DNA from: Prevotella sp. UBA1705
GTDB lineage: Bacteria > Bacteroidota > Bacteroidia > Bacteroidales > Bacteroidaceae
DNA: 34,981 nucleotides
Direction: 5' to 3'
Assembly: GCA_002317385.1 (NCBI GenBank)
Contig: DCJH01000013.1
Coordinates: 1-34,981 of the forward strand
The notes below the pieces were generated by a model. The model made no database searches. It was not told where the DNA came from and saw only the letters and a list, made by a program, of their open reading frames with translations. A program made the translations under genes and the position numbers. Of the stretch, positions 24,203 to 32,134 are shown one piece after another. How positions within the stretch are numbered: the stretch's first letter is position 1; the number at the start of each line of letters is the position of its first letter.

Positions 24203-24459
24203 ACTCTTTCCCTCAACATCAAGCTGTGGATGGGAAATAATCCACTGCTCCCAATCCAACCTCAGAGTAGAAGCCCCTCAACCCCAAGCACTCCCTGTAT
24301 GACCTATCAGCCTCCTATTGCCGAATCCCCACCTCCCCTTCAACCCCTCCCATCCTCCTCAAATCTGCAGAACGACTACCACCCAAGCAAAGAAAAAGTT
24401 ATGATTGTAATAACAAGGTAAGCACTATCAGGCCTGCCAAACAATGGCTATCAGGACAT

Positions 24460-24504
24460 AAAAATAGGGAATCAAGCGAGGTTTTACCCTTCAGATGATT
24501 CCCT
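24460..24504 (-). terminator. Terminator of the secreted LRR gene
   Basis: In the minus direction AGGGAATCA (24504-24496) pairs with TGATTCCCT (24474-24466), followed by ATTTTTATG. About 37 nt past the stop. Confidence 0.8.
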
Positions 24505-24540
24505 TTCAGTTATCAAAACAATGTTTACAACGGTCTATTC

Positions 24541-25413
24541 TTAGCGCATCATCACCTTTTTGCCATGGTGAATATATATTCCCTTGCGTGTCGGACGATC
24601 TAAACGTCGGCCGTTCAAATCGTACCAGCACTCGTCTCTCACCATCCTCTCATTCGTAACTTGGGCTATACCGTTGGCCACATGATGCTCATAGTCGCTG
24701 CTTTGCCCAAAATATTCCTGCCAGGCAGTAACTTCCTTCACCTCCGGATCGCGCGCACCATACTGGAAATTCATCTCCTTGGCACACCAACCCTGCTTAG
24801 TGATATTGTTGACCTGAGCTATTGTCAGGTAGTTTCTGATGGATTCGTCTGCACGAGGATTATAGATTTTCAGTTCCCTGCGGTCGTCCTGGGGGCTGTA
24901 TCCCCACGAAAGTCCTCCTTCCTCGTTATCTCCGACATCATGCATGGGCAGCAGTTGGATTTGTCGGTCCAGGTCAGTCTGTCGCATGGCATTACCCCAA
25001 CAGGTGAAGACCTCCAGTTTATCATGTTTGGATAAGTCTACACTCTTGATATTATTCTTGGCACAAGAGAGATTGAGCAGACTGAGATTCTTCGATACAT
25101 CCAGTTCGGTAATCTTGTTTCCATCACAGTTAAAGTCGGTCACATTGCCCGCAACCGTCACCGTCTGCTTCTTCAGCGTGAGCACATACTCATTGATATC
25201 CTCGTCGTCGGTAGGCAGTTGCTGGGTCACGTCGGCCCCCACAAATACGAGTCCGTTGCCGTTTGCCCTGACCGTAACCTGATTGCCAGCAGTCAAACTG
25301 GTCTTGAACACAATCTGTTCATCGTTTTCCCAGCCCTCGTCCCATTCGTCGGCATGGGTCGATACGGCTCCCATTAACAATACAAGTGATGTGAGTAAAA
25401 CTTTCTTTTTCAT
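24541..25413 (-). CDS. Secreted protein with short leucine-rich repeat region
   Basis: 290 aa. Signal peptide (1-21, cleaved near THA-DE). An acidic start is followed by about two and a half LRR-like units (92-145; VTDFNCDGNKITELDVSKN, then LSLLNLSCAKNNIKSVDLSK), each with a cysteine in the N-x-L-x-C position. The C-terminus reads CWYDLNGRRLDRPTRKGIYI then HHGKKVMMR, the tail found on many Prevotella secreted proteins. Whether that tail directs type IX secretion is uncertain. Function unknown; binding of a host or bacterial surface partner is a guess. Confidence 0.8.
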   Translation of the reverse strand: MKKKVLLTSLVLLMGAVSTHADEWDEGWENDEQIVFKTSLTAGNQVTVRANGNGLVFVGADVTQQLPTDDEDINEYVLTLKKQTVTVAGNVTDFNCDGNKITELDVSKNLSLLNLSCAKNNIKSVDLSKHDKLEVFTCWGNAMRQTDLDRQIQLLPMHDVGDNEEGGLSWGYSPQDDRRELKIYNPRADESIRNYLTIAQVNNITKQGWCAKEMNFQYGARDPEVKEVTAWQEYFGQSSDYEHHVANGIAQVTNERMVRDECWYDLNGRRLDRPTRKGIYIHHGKKVMMR

Positions 25414-25536
25414 AGTGTTTTCTTTTAATTGCTACCATTGCCTACTTACAACGACAACAGAAGCATGAATGAATAGTGTTTTTATGATAGTCGATAAGAC
25501 ATTGAGCGCTCATGGTATTGTCTCTAAACTCGACTG

Positions 25537-25567
25537 CAAAAGTAAACATATCCATCAGCATTAGCAA
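25537..25567 (-). promoter_or_regulatory. Promoter of the LRR gene
   Basis: Minus strand TTG (25567-25565), 20 nt, TACTTTTG (25544-25537). The -7 box lies about 123 nt before the start codon, leaving a long untranslated leader. Confidence 0.65.
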
Positions 25568-25630
25568 TACCTAAAGATAGGTATTTGTGCCATTGCATTG
25601 CTCCCAACGGCATCATCATCACTAAGAAAA

Positions 25631-25670
25631 CACACCGGCCCATAAGCCTGCAGGCTTATGGGCCGGTGTG
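25631..25670 (-). terminator. 40-bp perfect palindrome, terminator of the sugar kinase gene
   Basis: Twenty bases (CACACCGGCCCATAAGCCTG) are followed immediately by their exact reverse complement. In the minus direction it is followed by TTTTCTTAG. It lies 56 nt past the kinase stop. Confidence 0.85.
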
Positions 25671-25725
25671 TCACATGTTTCTCGCCTCCTATTCTGGCAG
25701 ACAAGGCTGCTGAGACAGAAGCAGA

Positions 25726-26766
25726 CTATCTGTCGATGCGGCCGCCGGAGCTGCTCATATTGGCAATAATCTCAGCCTCGGTCACGAGGTTTTGGTCGCC
25801 GGGAATGGTATTCTTCAGCGCCGATGCCGACACGGAGAAGTCAAGACAATGCTGGTCATCGTCGGGCCAGCGAAGGCGAGCGTGGATGAAGGCGGCCACC
25901 CAGGCATCGCCCACTCCCATCTGATCGATGATGGGCTCAATGTCGTAGATACGCGAAGTGTAGATTTTGCCCTCGGCCCAAAGCACTGCGGCATTGACGT
26001 GATGCTGGAAAGAGAGCTGGTTGCGATGCCCGATGAGCATGCGCTTGCAACGCGGGAACATCTCATGGAGGCGGTCGAAATAGCGACTATAGGCCTCCAG
26101 GTCGAACTGATAGCTGCCGTCGAGCGCGGTGAAGGGGATGGGCTCGAGTCCGCTGGCCACGTACCACTCGTTCTGATCTCCGAATACAAACGAGCTGTAC
26201 TGCATGAGTTCGGCAATGGATCTATGGGCATCGGCCCCCGGATACTTCCACAAAGTGCTGCGATAATTGATGTCGCAAGTGAGTTCAATGCCCCGTTCGT
26301 AGGCCAGCCGCACGGCGTCCATCGTGGTGTCTAAGGACGCCTGACTGGTGGCGCAGGTGATTCCCGAGCAGTGGAACACGTCGGTGTCGCGGAAGATGGG
26401 CTCCCAGTCGATGTCGCCATAGGCCAGCGTGTTGAAGGCGGAGTCGTCGCGGTCGTAGACCACCTGAGAGCTCCTGAAGGCCGCCGAAGGCTCAAAATAG
26501 TAGGTGCCCATGCGCTTACCGCCCCGCACCACATGCGAGACGTCGAGCCCGAGCTCACGCAGATGCATGAGCGCAGCCTCGCCCACAGGCCCCTCGGGCA
26601 CGCGGGTGACATACTCCACCCTATCGCCCAGCTGAGCCAGACTCACGGCAACATTGGCCTCGGAGCCACCGTAGGCAGCATCGAGCGCACCATTTTGAAA
26701 CAGTCGCTGGCTGCCGTGCTTCGACAGTCTCAGCAGAATTTCTCCGAAAGTAACGATTTTCATCAT
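25726..26766 (-). CDS. kdgK: PfkB-family sugar kinase, probably 2-keto-3-deoxygluconate kinase
   Basis: Phosphorylates a sugar acid, most likely KDG to KDPG on the route from uronates or pectin. 346 aa. GEILLRLSKHG at the N-terminus, YGGSEANVAVSLAQLG (32-47) for substrate binding, DINYRSTLWK (165-174), and QMGVGDAWVAAF (282-293) with Asp287 as catalytic base. ALKNTIPGDQNL (316-327) is a KdgK-like feature. No KDPG aldolase or uronate genes are adjacent, so the substrate is inferred. ATG codons at 26766 and 26763 are both possible. Confidence 0.82.
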   Translation of the reverse strand: MMKIVTFGEILLRLSKHGSQRLFQNGALDAAYGGSEANVAVSLAQLGDRVEYVTRVPEGPVGEAALMHLRELGLDVSHVVRGGKRMGTYYFEPSAAFRSSQVVYDRDDSAFNTLAYGDIDWEPIFRDTDVFHCSGITCATSQASLDTTMDAVRLAYERGIELTCDINYRSTLWKYPGADAHRSIAELMQYSSFVFGDQNEWYVASGLEPIPFTALDGSYQFDLEAYSRYFDRLHEMFPRCKRMLIGHRNQLSFQHHVNAAVLWAEGKIYTSRIYDIEPIIDQMGVGDAWVAAFIHARLRWPDDDQHCLDFSVSASALKNTIPGDQNLVTEAEIIANMSSSGGRIDR

Positions 26767-27000
26767 GAGGAGATGGGGAGTTAGGGAGATGAGTAGTTAA
26801 GACAAATGTCTATTGGGGAAATGAAAAATAGGGGTGAAAGAAGTGATGTTGAGAATGTGAAGAGAAGGAGTTGAGAGTTCAGGAGTTGGGAAATGAAGAC
26901 AGTAATGGGGTACAACGTGGTATAGACACCAAGCGTTCTCTTGGCCATAGCCAGACTATTGTCTTAACTCCTCATCTCCTTAACTCCCCAACTCCTCAAA
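26767..27000. repeat. GAGTTAAGGAGATGAG inverted-repeat element, copy 1
   Basis: Left arm 26767-26812 ends in GTTAAGACAAATGTCT. The right arm 26957-27000 begins ATTGTCTTAACTCCTCATC and mirrors the left. Between them lies about 145 bp of purine-rich DNA. A second copy with nearly the same arms lies at 31054-31229. Confidence 0.75.
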
Positions 27001-27007
27001 AAACAAG

Positions 27008-28210
27008 TTACTTCGCCTGCTCCACCAGGTCGCGGGTGTCGCGTGCAATGACAATCTCCTCGTCGGTAGGGATGAGCACCACCTTCACCTTCGAGTCGTC
27101 GGCAGACAGAATCTGCTCTTTGCCACGGCAGTTGTTGCGCTCCTTATCCATCTTCACACCGAGATAATCGAGCCCTGCGCACGACTCCCATCGCATGCCC
27201 ACCTGGTTCTCGCCCACGCCGGCTGTGAATACAATCACGTCCACACCGTTCATCGCTGCGGCATAGGAACCGATGTATTTCTTGATGCGATAGTTATACA
27301 TTTTCATAGCCAGCACGGCACGCTCGTTGCCTTCGCGCTCGGCAGCCTCCACCTCGCGCATGTCGCTTGAGATGCCCGAGATGCCCAGCACACCACTCTC
27401 CTTGTTGAGGAAGTCGGCCATCTCCTGCGGCTGCTTGCCCAGTTTCTCCATGAGATAGGTCACGGCACTCGGGTCGATGTCGCCCGAACGGCTGCCCATC
27501 ATCACGCCGGCCAGCGGCGTGAGACCCATGGAAGTGTCGATCACCTTGCCGTTTTTCACGGCGGCGATGCTTGCTCCGTTGCCGATATGGCAGGTAATCA
27601 CCTTGGTGTTATTGTAGTCGAGGCCGAGGAACTCGCACGCGCGCTTCGACACATAGCGATGACTTGTGCCGTGGAAACCATAGCGGCGCACGTGGTATTT
27701 CTGGTACAACTCGTAGGGGATGGCATAGAGATAAGCGTAGTCGGGCATGGTGCTGTGGAATGCATTATCGAATACTGTCACCTGCGGCACGTTGGGCATG
27801 AGGGCATCCACGGCGCGGATGCCACGCAGATGGCCGGCATTGTGAACCGGCGCAAGGTCGATGAGGCTCTCGATGCCCTTCTCCACCTCGGGCGTAACGA
27901 TGCAGCTTTTCTCAAAGAGGTCGCCGCCCTGCACGATGCGATGGCCCACCGCGTCGATCTCGTCGAGGCTCTTGATGGCGCCAATCTCTGGGTCGAGCAG
28001 GCACTTGAACACCAGCGCCACACCCTCCTTATGGGTAGGCAGGTCGGCCATAATCTGTTTCTTCTCGCCGTTGTCGAGTGTTACCTTGATGAAAGCCTCA
28101 TCAAGTCCGATGCGCTCCACGCCGCCCTGGGCCAGCACGCTCTCGTTGGCCATGTCGTAAAGCTTGTACTTAATAGAACTGCTACCGCAGTTTAATACCA
28201 AAATTTTCAT
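27008..28210 (-). CDS. ackA: Acetate kinase
   Basis: Converts acetyl phosphate and ADP to acetate and ATP, the energy-yielding step of acetate fermentation. 400 aa, standard length. VLNCGSSSIKYKLYD (5-19) is ASKHA signature 1, and RRYGFHGTSHRYVSKRA (175-191) contains the active-site His180. Asp148 is the catalytic aspartate, and VFTAGVGENQ sits near the C-terminus. It lies downstream of pta on the same strand, 180 nt apart with a C/G-rich repeat between. Confidence 0.97.
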   Translation of the reverse strand: MKILVLNCGSSSIKYKLYDMANESVLAQGGVERIGLDEAFIKVTLDNGEKKQIMADLPTHKEGVALVFKCLLDPEIGAIKSLDEIDAVGHRIVQGGDLFEKSCIVTPEVEKGIESLIDLAPVHNAGHLRGIRAVDALMPNVPQVTVFDNAFHSTMPDYAYLYAIPYELYQKYHVRRYGFHGTSHRYVSKRACEFLGLDYNNTKVITCHIGNGASIAAVKNGKVIDTSMGLTPLAGVMMGSRSGDIDPSAVTYLMEKLGKQPQEMADFLNKESGVLGISGISSDMREVEAAEREGNERAVLAMKMYNYRIKKYIGSYAAAMNGVDVIVFTAGVGENQVGMRWESCAGLDYLGVKMDKERNNCRGKEQILSADDSKVKVVLIPTDEEIVIARDTRDLVEQAK

Positions 28211-28216
28211 TGTAGC

Positions 28217-28393
28217 ATGGGCCTCTCCAAGCCCCTCCGAGGGAGGGGATGTAAGATTACCCCGTCCTATAGAGGGAGGGCCGGAAGGGCCATTTGTGTT
28301 TTAAATTTAATCTTTTATTATAAAATTCGCCTTGATTCTCAAGCGCTGGAGGTAATCCCACAACCCCTCCTTCGGAGGGGCTTGGGGAGGCTA
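28217..28393. repeat. Inverted repeat pair, CCCCTCC / GGAGGGG type, between pta and ackA
   Basis: GGGCCTCTCCAAGCCCCTCC near 28217 mirrors GGAGGGGCTTGGGGAGGCT near 28374-28392. Each arm also folds on itself around CCGAGGG or CTTCGGAG. An RNA hairpin here could set the pta to ackA expression ratio; this is inference. Confidence 0.7.
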
Positions 28394-29437
28394 CAGCGTC
28401 TTTGCGTCCTGTGCCTGGCAAGCGGTGATAGCCACCATATAGTAGATATCATCGATAGAGCAGCCGCGGCTGAGGTCGTTGACCGGACGGGCGATACCCT
28501 GGAGGATAGGACCGATGGCCTCTGCACCGCCGAGACGCTGCACAAGCTTGTAGCCAATGTTGCCCACCTCGAGGTTGGGCACTATCAATACGTTGGCCCT
28601 TCCTGCGATGTTGCTGCCCGGAGCCTTCTTGGCGGCGGTGGCAGGGTCGAGCGCTGCGTCGGCCTGGAGCTCGCCGTCTACCCTGAGTTCGGGATATCTC
28701 TCCTTGGCAATCTTGGTAGCTTCCACCACCTTGTCGATGATATACACGCTCTTGCCGGTCTCCTTGTCGATGGCATCCTTGGCCGAGCCCTTAGTCGAGA
28801 AGCTCAGCATGGCCACCACGGGGCTCTGGAATCCGGCCACGCTCTTAGCAGTCTGGGCGGTGGTATAGGCTATCTGGGCCAGCTGGTCGGCGGTGGGGTT
28901 AGGCGTTACGGCCACGTCGCCCATCACCACGATACCATTCTCGCCATACTGCTGCTCGTGGGTGAGCACCAACATGGCACCGCTCACGCAGGTAACGCCC
29001 GGTGCACACTTGATGATCTGCAGGGCAGGGCGCAGCGTGTCGCCCGTGGTGCTGAGCGCACCGGATATCTGTCCGTCGGCATCGCCGGCCTTGATGATCA
29101 TGCAACCCAGGTAGAGGTTGTTCTCAGTAACCAGTTCGCGAGCCTGATCAACGGTCATTCCCTTCTTCTTGCGAATCTCTGCCAACTGCTGAGCATACTC
29201 TTCGGTCTTATCGAAATGGAGCGGATCCACGATGGTGGCCTTGTCGATGTTTTTCAGTCCCCACTCAGCGGCTTCTTTCTTGATGTTCTCAGGGTTACCG
29301 ATGAGGATGAGGTGGGCCAGGTCGTCGGCCAGCACCCTGTCGGCTGCCTTTAGTGTGCGTTCTTCCTCTGCTTCCGGAAGAACGATGCGCTGCTTGTCAG
29401 CCTTAGCACGCGCAACGATTTTCTCTAATAAACTCAT
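28391..29437 (-). CDS. pta: Phosphate acetyltransferase
   Basis: Swaps CoA of acetyl-CoA for phosphate, feeding AckA. 348 aa, the short catalytic-domain-only form without the N-terminal regulatory P-loop domain of E. coli Pta. Marks: IVLPEAEEERTLKAADRVL (18-36), SGALSTTGDTLRPALQ, VTPNPTADQLAQIA, and NVLIVPNLEVGNIGYKLVQR followed by GPILQGIARPVNDLSRG near the C-terminus. First gene of the pta-ackA pair, with its own promoter. Confidence 0.97.
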   Translation of the reverse strand: MSLLEKIVARAKADKQRIVLPEAEEERTLKAADRVLADDLAHLILIGNPENIKKEAAEWGLKNIDKATIVDPLHFDKTEEYAQQLAEIRKKKGMTVDQARELVTENNLYLGCMIIKAGDADGQISGALSTTGDTLRPALQIIKCAPGVTCVSGAMLVLTHEQQYGENGIVVMGDVAVTPNPTADQLAQIAYTTAQTAKSVAGFQSPVVAMLSFSTKGSAKDAIDKETGKSVYIIDKVVEATKIAKERYPELRVDGELQADAALDPATAAKKAPGSNIAGRANVLIVPNLEVGNIGYKLVQRLGGAEAIGPILQGIARPVNDLSRGCSIDDIYYMVAITACQAQDAKTL

Positions 29438-29475
29438 ACTTTGATTCTAATCGATTAGATGTTTGTTAATTGGTA

Positions 29476-29506
29476 CAAAGGTACTTATTCTTTGCGAGCC
29501 GAGCAA
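29476..29506 (-). promoter_or_regulatory. pta-ackA promoter
   Basis: Minus strand TTG (29506-29504), 20 nt, TACCTTTG (29483-29476), 38 nt before the pta start. Close to the strongest Bacteroidota form. Confidence 0.75.
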
Positions 29507-29812
29507 GAGATAGGCCTGCGGGCTTGGGTTAAATGTCGTTAACATTTATACTTTTTACAGTTACATAGGCTATTTCGTTGCAAATGAGCAGGTAAACGAT
29601 ATTTTCAGTTTCAGCAGTAAGCGAATACATGCCAAGGCTTCCTCTTACAGCCACGACAGCCTCTCACCCACTCCACGAATACCTCTGTTCTGTCAAGAAA
29701 GTTCTGAACAAATCGCACTTTCCGAACCACTCGTTCTGGAAAACCCTGCCATGGTTTTTGCCTTCCCCTGGCGATGATTTTGCGAAAAACGCCCAATGAT
29801 TCTGCGAAAAGG

Positions 29813-29857
29813 CCGAGATGGGGGCGCGATTAGCACCATTCCGCTCAGCGATTACTA
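29813..29857 (-). repeat. Two tandem 22-23 bp modules on the minus strand, locus E
   Basis: Read on the minus strand: module 29857-29836 begins TAGTAATCGC and ends GGAATGG; module 29835-29813 begins TGCTAATCGC and ends CTCGG. CATTCCG (29837-29843) also pairs with CGGAATG (29858-29864). Confidence 0.7.
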
Positions 29858-30183
29858 CGGAATGACAGGGCCAAAAAGTGCCAATTTCATCGCGAAAACG
29901 CACCTATCGCAAGAGCGAAACATCCCCTCTGCCGATAAAGGCCTAAGACTCAACGAGTTTTAAACAGCCCATTTTCGGCGTATTTCGTGCCAGACTTTTT
30001 CTGTTTTCAAATACGCGACGTATGCGAGGGCTATCTTAAAGATTTTTCATGGGGTAATTAGGAATATGACAGAACTGCATGTGGAGATAGACAAAACGAC
30101 ACAACAGCCATATGCCCAGCACGGATTTGGAAGGCAGAACGCCCCCAAGAACCTATTTTCGAGGGAGGAGCAGCAAGAAGAAA

Positions 30184-30218
30184 GGGACGGGTATCTAATG
30201 TTCTAAGATACCCGTCCC
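30184..30218 (-). terminator. Terminator of cdaA
   Basis: GGGACGGGTATCT (30184-30196) is the exact reverse complement of AGATACCCGTCCC (30206-30218). It is followed in the minus direction by TTTCTTCTT. About 41 nt past the cdaA stop. Confidence 0.85.
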
Positions 30219-30258
30219 CACAATTTCGTGTCCCCACATCACCCCAGCGGGCAACCTA

Positions 30259-31035
30259 TCAGTCTGCCATCTCCTTGGCCAATATGCTCTCCAACTCCTC
30301 CGCAGACAGACGAAGGCGGAAGCGCCCCTTGATGGCCACGCTGATTCGGCCCGTCTCTTCGGACACCACGATGGCTATTGCATCGGAGTCTTGCGCGATG
30401 CCCATGGCCGCGCGGTGGCGCAGTCCAAGCTCCTTGGGGATGTCCATGCTATGGCTCACGGGCAGGATGCAGCCGGCGGCGCGGATGCGCTTCTTAGAGA
30501 TGATCATGGCCCCATCGTGGAGTGGCGAGTTCTTGAAGAAGATGTTTTCTATCAAGAGCTTGTTCACGCTGGCGTCGATGGTCTCTCCGGTGTGCACGAT
30601 GTCGTCGAGTGGCGTGCCCCGTTCCACCACGATAAGGGCACCAACCTTGGCTTTGGCCATGTCCATGCACGACCACACGATGGGCATGATGGTCTCCTTG
30701 TCCTCGCTGTGCTCACTCTCTTTCTTCGGCGCAAAGAGCTTGACAAAGTTCCTCACGCGCTGGCGCTCGCCCAATTGGTACAGGAACTTGCGTATTTCAT
30801 CCTTGAAAAGCACGATGAGTCCTATCACACCCACGCTCACCAACTTATCCATGATGGAGCCGAGCAGACGCATCTCGAGCACCTGCGACACGAAAAGCCA
30901 CGTCAAGACGAACAGCATGATGCCGATGAAGACATTGAGCGACCGGCTCTCTTTCATCAGACGGTAGATGTAGTAGAGCATCAGGGCGACAAGAAATATG
31001 TCGATGACGTCTTTGATTCCGAATTCGAAAAACAT
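30259..31035 (-). CDS. cdaA: Diadenylate cyclase (CdaA/DacA type)
   Basis: Makes the second messenger c-di-AMP from two ATP at the membrane. 258 aa. Three hydrophobic segments (about 9-25, 34-52, 60-78) precede the DAC domain. Its active-site motifs are PLHDGAM (DGA at 174-176) and LGLRHRAAMG (RHR at 206-208), followed by SDAIAIVVSEETGRISVA. Downstream of folP on the same strand, separated by a repeat element; the folP-cdaA order is common in Bacteroidota. No cdaR-like regulator was seen. Confidence 0.94.
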   Translation of the reverse strand: MFFEFGIKDVIDIFLVALMLYYIYRLMKESRSLNVFIGIMLFVLTWLFVSQVLEMRLLGSIMDKLVSVGVIGLIVLFKDEIRKFLYQLGERQRVRNFVKLFAPKKESEHSEDKETIMPIVWSCMDMAKAKVGALIVVERGTPLDDIVHTGETIDASVNKLLIENIFFKNSPLHDGAMIISKKRIRAAGCILPVSHSMDIPKELGLRHRAAMGIAQDSDAIAIVVSEETGRISVAIKGRFRLRLSAEELESILAKEMAD

Positions 31036-31053
31036 AGGTTTTATAGTATTTTG

Positions 31054-31229
31054 GGGGAGTTAAGGAGTTAAGGAGATGAGGAGTTAAGACAAATGTCTGT
31101 TCCACTGGTAGTTTTTTCGCCTCCTGTCTGTTCTTTGAGCCACTGTCAAACCTTCATCTCTTCTTCACTTCTTAACACCCTTTTATATCAGTATTGTCTT
31201 AACTCCTCACCTCCTTAACTCCTCATCCC
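31054..31229. repeat. GAGTTAAGGAGATGAG inverted-repeat element, copy 2
   Basis: Left arm 31054-31099 includes GGAGATGAGGAGTTAAGACA and ends in AATGTCTGTT. The right arm 31192-31229 begins TATTGTCTTAACTCCTCACC. Arms agree closely with copy 1 (26767-27000); the 92-bp middle differs. It fills the folP-cdaA gap. Confidence 0.75.
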
Positions 31230-31230
31230 C

Positions 31231-32025
31231 TCATTTTTTTAGTCTCTTGTATAGCTCCACCGCCTGCACAGCCTCCTTCACGTCGTGCACACGGAGGATG
31301 GATGCGCCCCGCATGAGAGCCATGGTATTGAGCACCGTGGTGCCGTTGAGCGACTCGTCGGCGGTGATGCCCAGCGTCTGATAGATCATTCGCTTACGAG
31401 ATATGCCCACGAGCACGGGCAGATCCATCACCGAGAAGCGGTCGGTCTGGTCGAGAAGCTCAAAGTTTTGCTCCATCGTCTTGCCGAAACCGAAACCCGG
31501 ATCGAGGATGATGTCCTTCTGTCCGAGGTCGCGCAGCTGCTGCACCTTGGCCGCAAACTCTATCAAGATGTCGCGCAACGTAGCCTTTTGCGACATCAGT
31601 ATGTAGGGCGTTCCGGTCTTGGCCACTAAGGGGAACATGGCCGGATCCTCGCCGGTGGATATGTCGTTGATGATGTCGACGCCATATTTCTCGATACACA
31701 TCTGTGCCACCTTCGGGCGGAAGGTGTCTATCGACACTGGCAGGTCGTTACCCATGTCGCGCATGATGGCCAGCGCCATGTCGAGTTGGCCCATTTCTTC
31801 GTCCTCGGTGGTGAGGCGTTCGAGGAAAGGATTGGTAGAGCAGGCACCCACGTCGATGATGGTAGCGCCCTCACGTTTCACCTGTTCCACCCGGCTGCGG
31901 ATAGCCTCTTCGGTCTGCACGCGGCTCCCGGCATAGAACGAGTTGGGCGTGACGTTCATGATTCCCATCACCTGTGGTTCGGCCAGCGACATAAGTCGCC
32001 CCTTGATATTGATTGTATATTCCAT
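31231..32025 (-). CDS. folP: Dihydropteroate synthase
   Basis: Joins pABA to hydroxymethyl-dihydropterin pyrophosphate in folate synthesis; the sulfonamide target. 264 aa. VMGIMNVTPNSFYAGSR (19-35), IIDVGACSTNP (56-66), VSIDTFRPKVA, DIINDIS, DPGFGFGKT and GISRKRM are in family order. Two active-site loops are unusual: NVTPNS instead of NVTPDS, and ACSTNP instead of the common GxSTRPG. The ATG at 32025 was chosen, since the in-frame start at 32073 lies inside the promoter. Confidence 0.92.
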   Translation of the reverse strand: MEYTINIKGRLMSLAEPQVMGIMNVTPNSFYAGSRVQTEEAIRSRVEQVKREGATIIDVGACSTNPFLERLTTEDEEMGQLDMALAIMRDMGNDLPVSIDTFRPKVAQMCIEKYGVDIINDISTGEDPAMFPLVAKTGTPYILMSQKATLRDILIEFAAKVQQLRDLGQKDIILDPGFGFGKTMEQNFELLDQTDRFSVMDLPVLVGISRKRMIYQTLGITADESLNGTTVLNTMALMRGASILRVHDVKEAVQAVELYKRLKK

Positions 32026-32042
32026 TGAATTGCTATTTTCTG

Positions 32043-32073
32043 CAAACTTAATAAATATTTGACAAACAGCCAA
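32043..32073 (-). promoter_or_regulatory. folP promoter
   Basis: Minus strand TTG (32073-32071), 20 nt, TAAGTTTG (32050-32043), ending 17 nt before the ATG. Confidence 0.7.
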
Positions 32074-32134
32074 TGATACGGGAGATTAATCGCTCATCCC
32101 CTTACGTCATCATGCTGTTACCTTTTCTCGGCAG

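Larger units (their letters stand above)
24055..24540. other. Intergenic region between convergent genes
   Basis: 486 bp with two oppositely oriented terminators (24155-24202 and 24460-24504). The stretch between them shows no recognisable gene or repeat. Confidence 0.65.
25414..25725. other. Leader of the LRR gene and upstream terminator
   Basis: 312 bp holding the LRR-gene promoter, a leader of about 115 nt, and the palindromic terminator of the upstream kinase gene. No small gene seen. Confidence 0.65.
29438..30258. other. Long intergenic region with pta promoter, 22-bp modules and cdaA terminator
   Basis: 821 bp, the longest gap in the window. The pta promoter (29476-29506), a minus-strand 22-bp module pair (29813-29857) and a hairpin (30184-30218) are seen. 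GCGAAAA or TGCGAAAA words recur at about 29781, 29804 and 29892. No gene supported. Confidence 0.65.

Noticed and set aside
24230..24421. 63-codon frame between two terminators
   Set aside because: Low-complexity Pro/Ser product, lies between terminators of two genes, no promoter.
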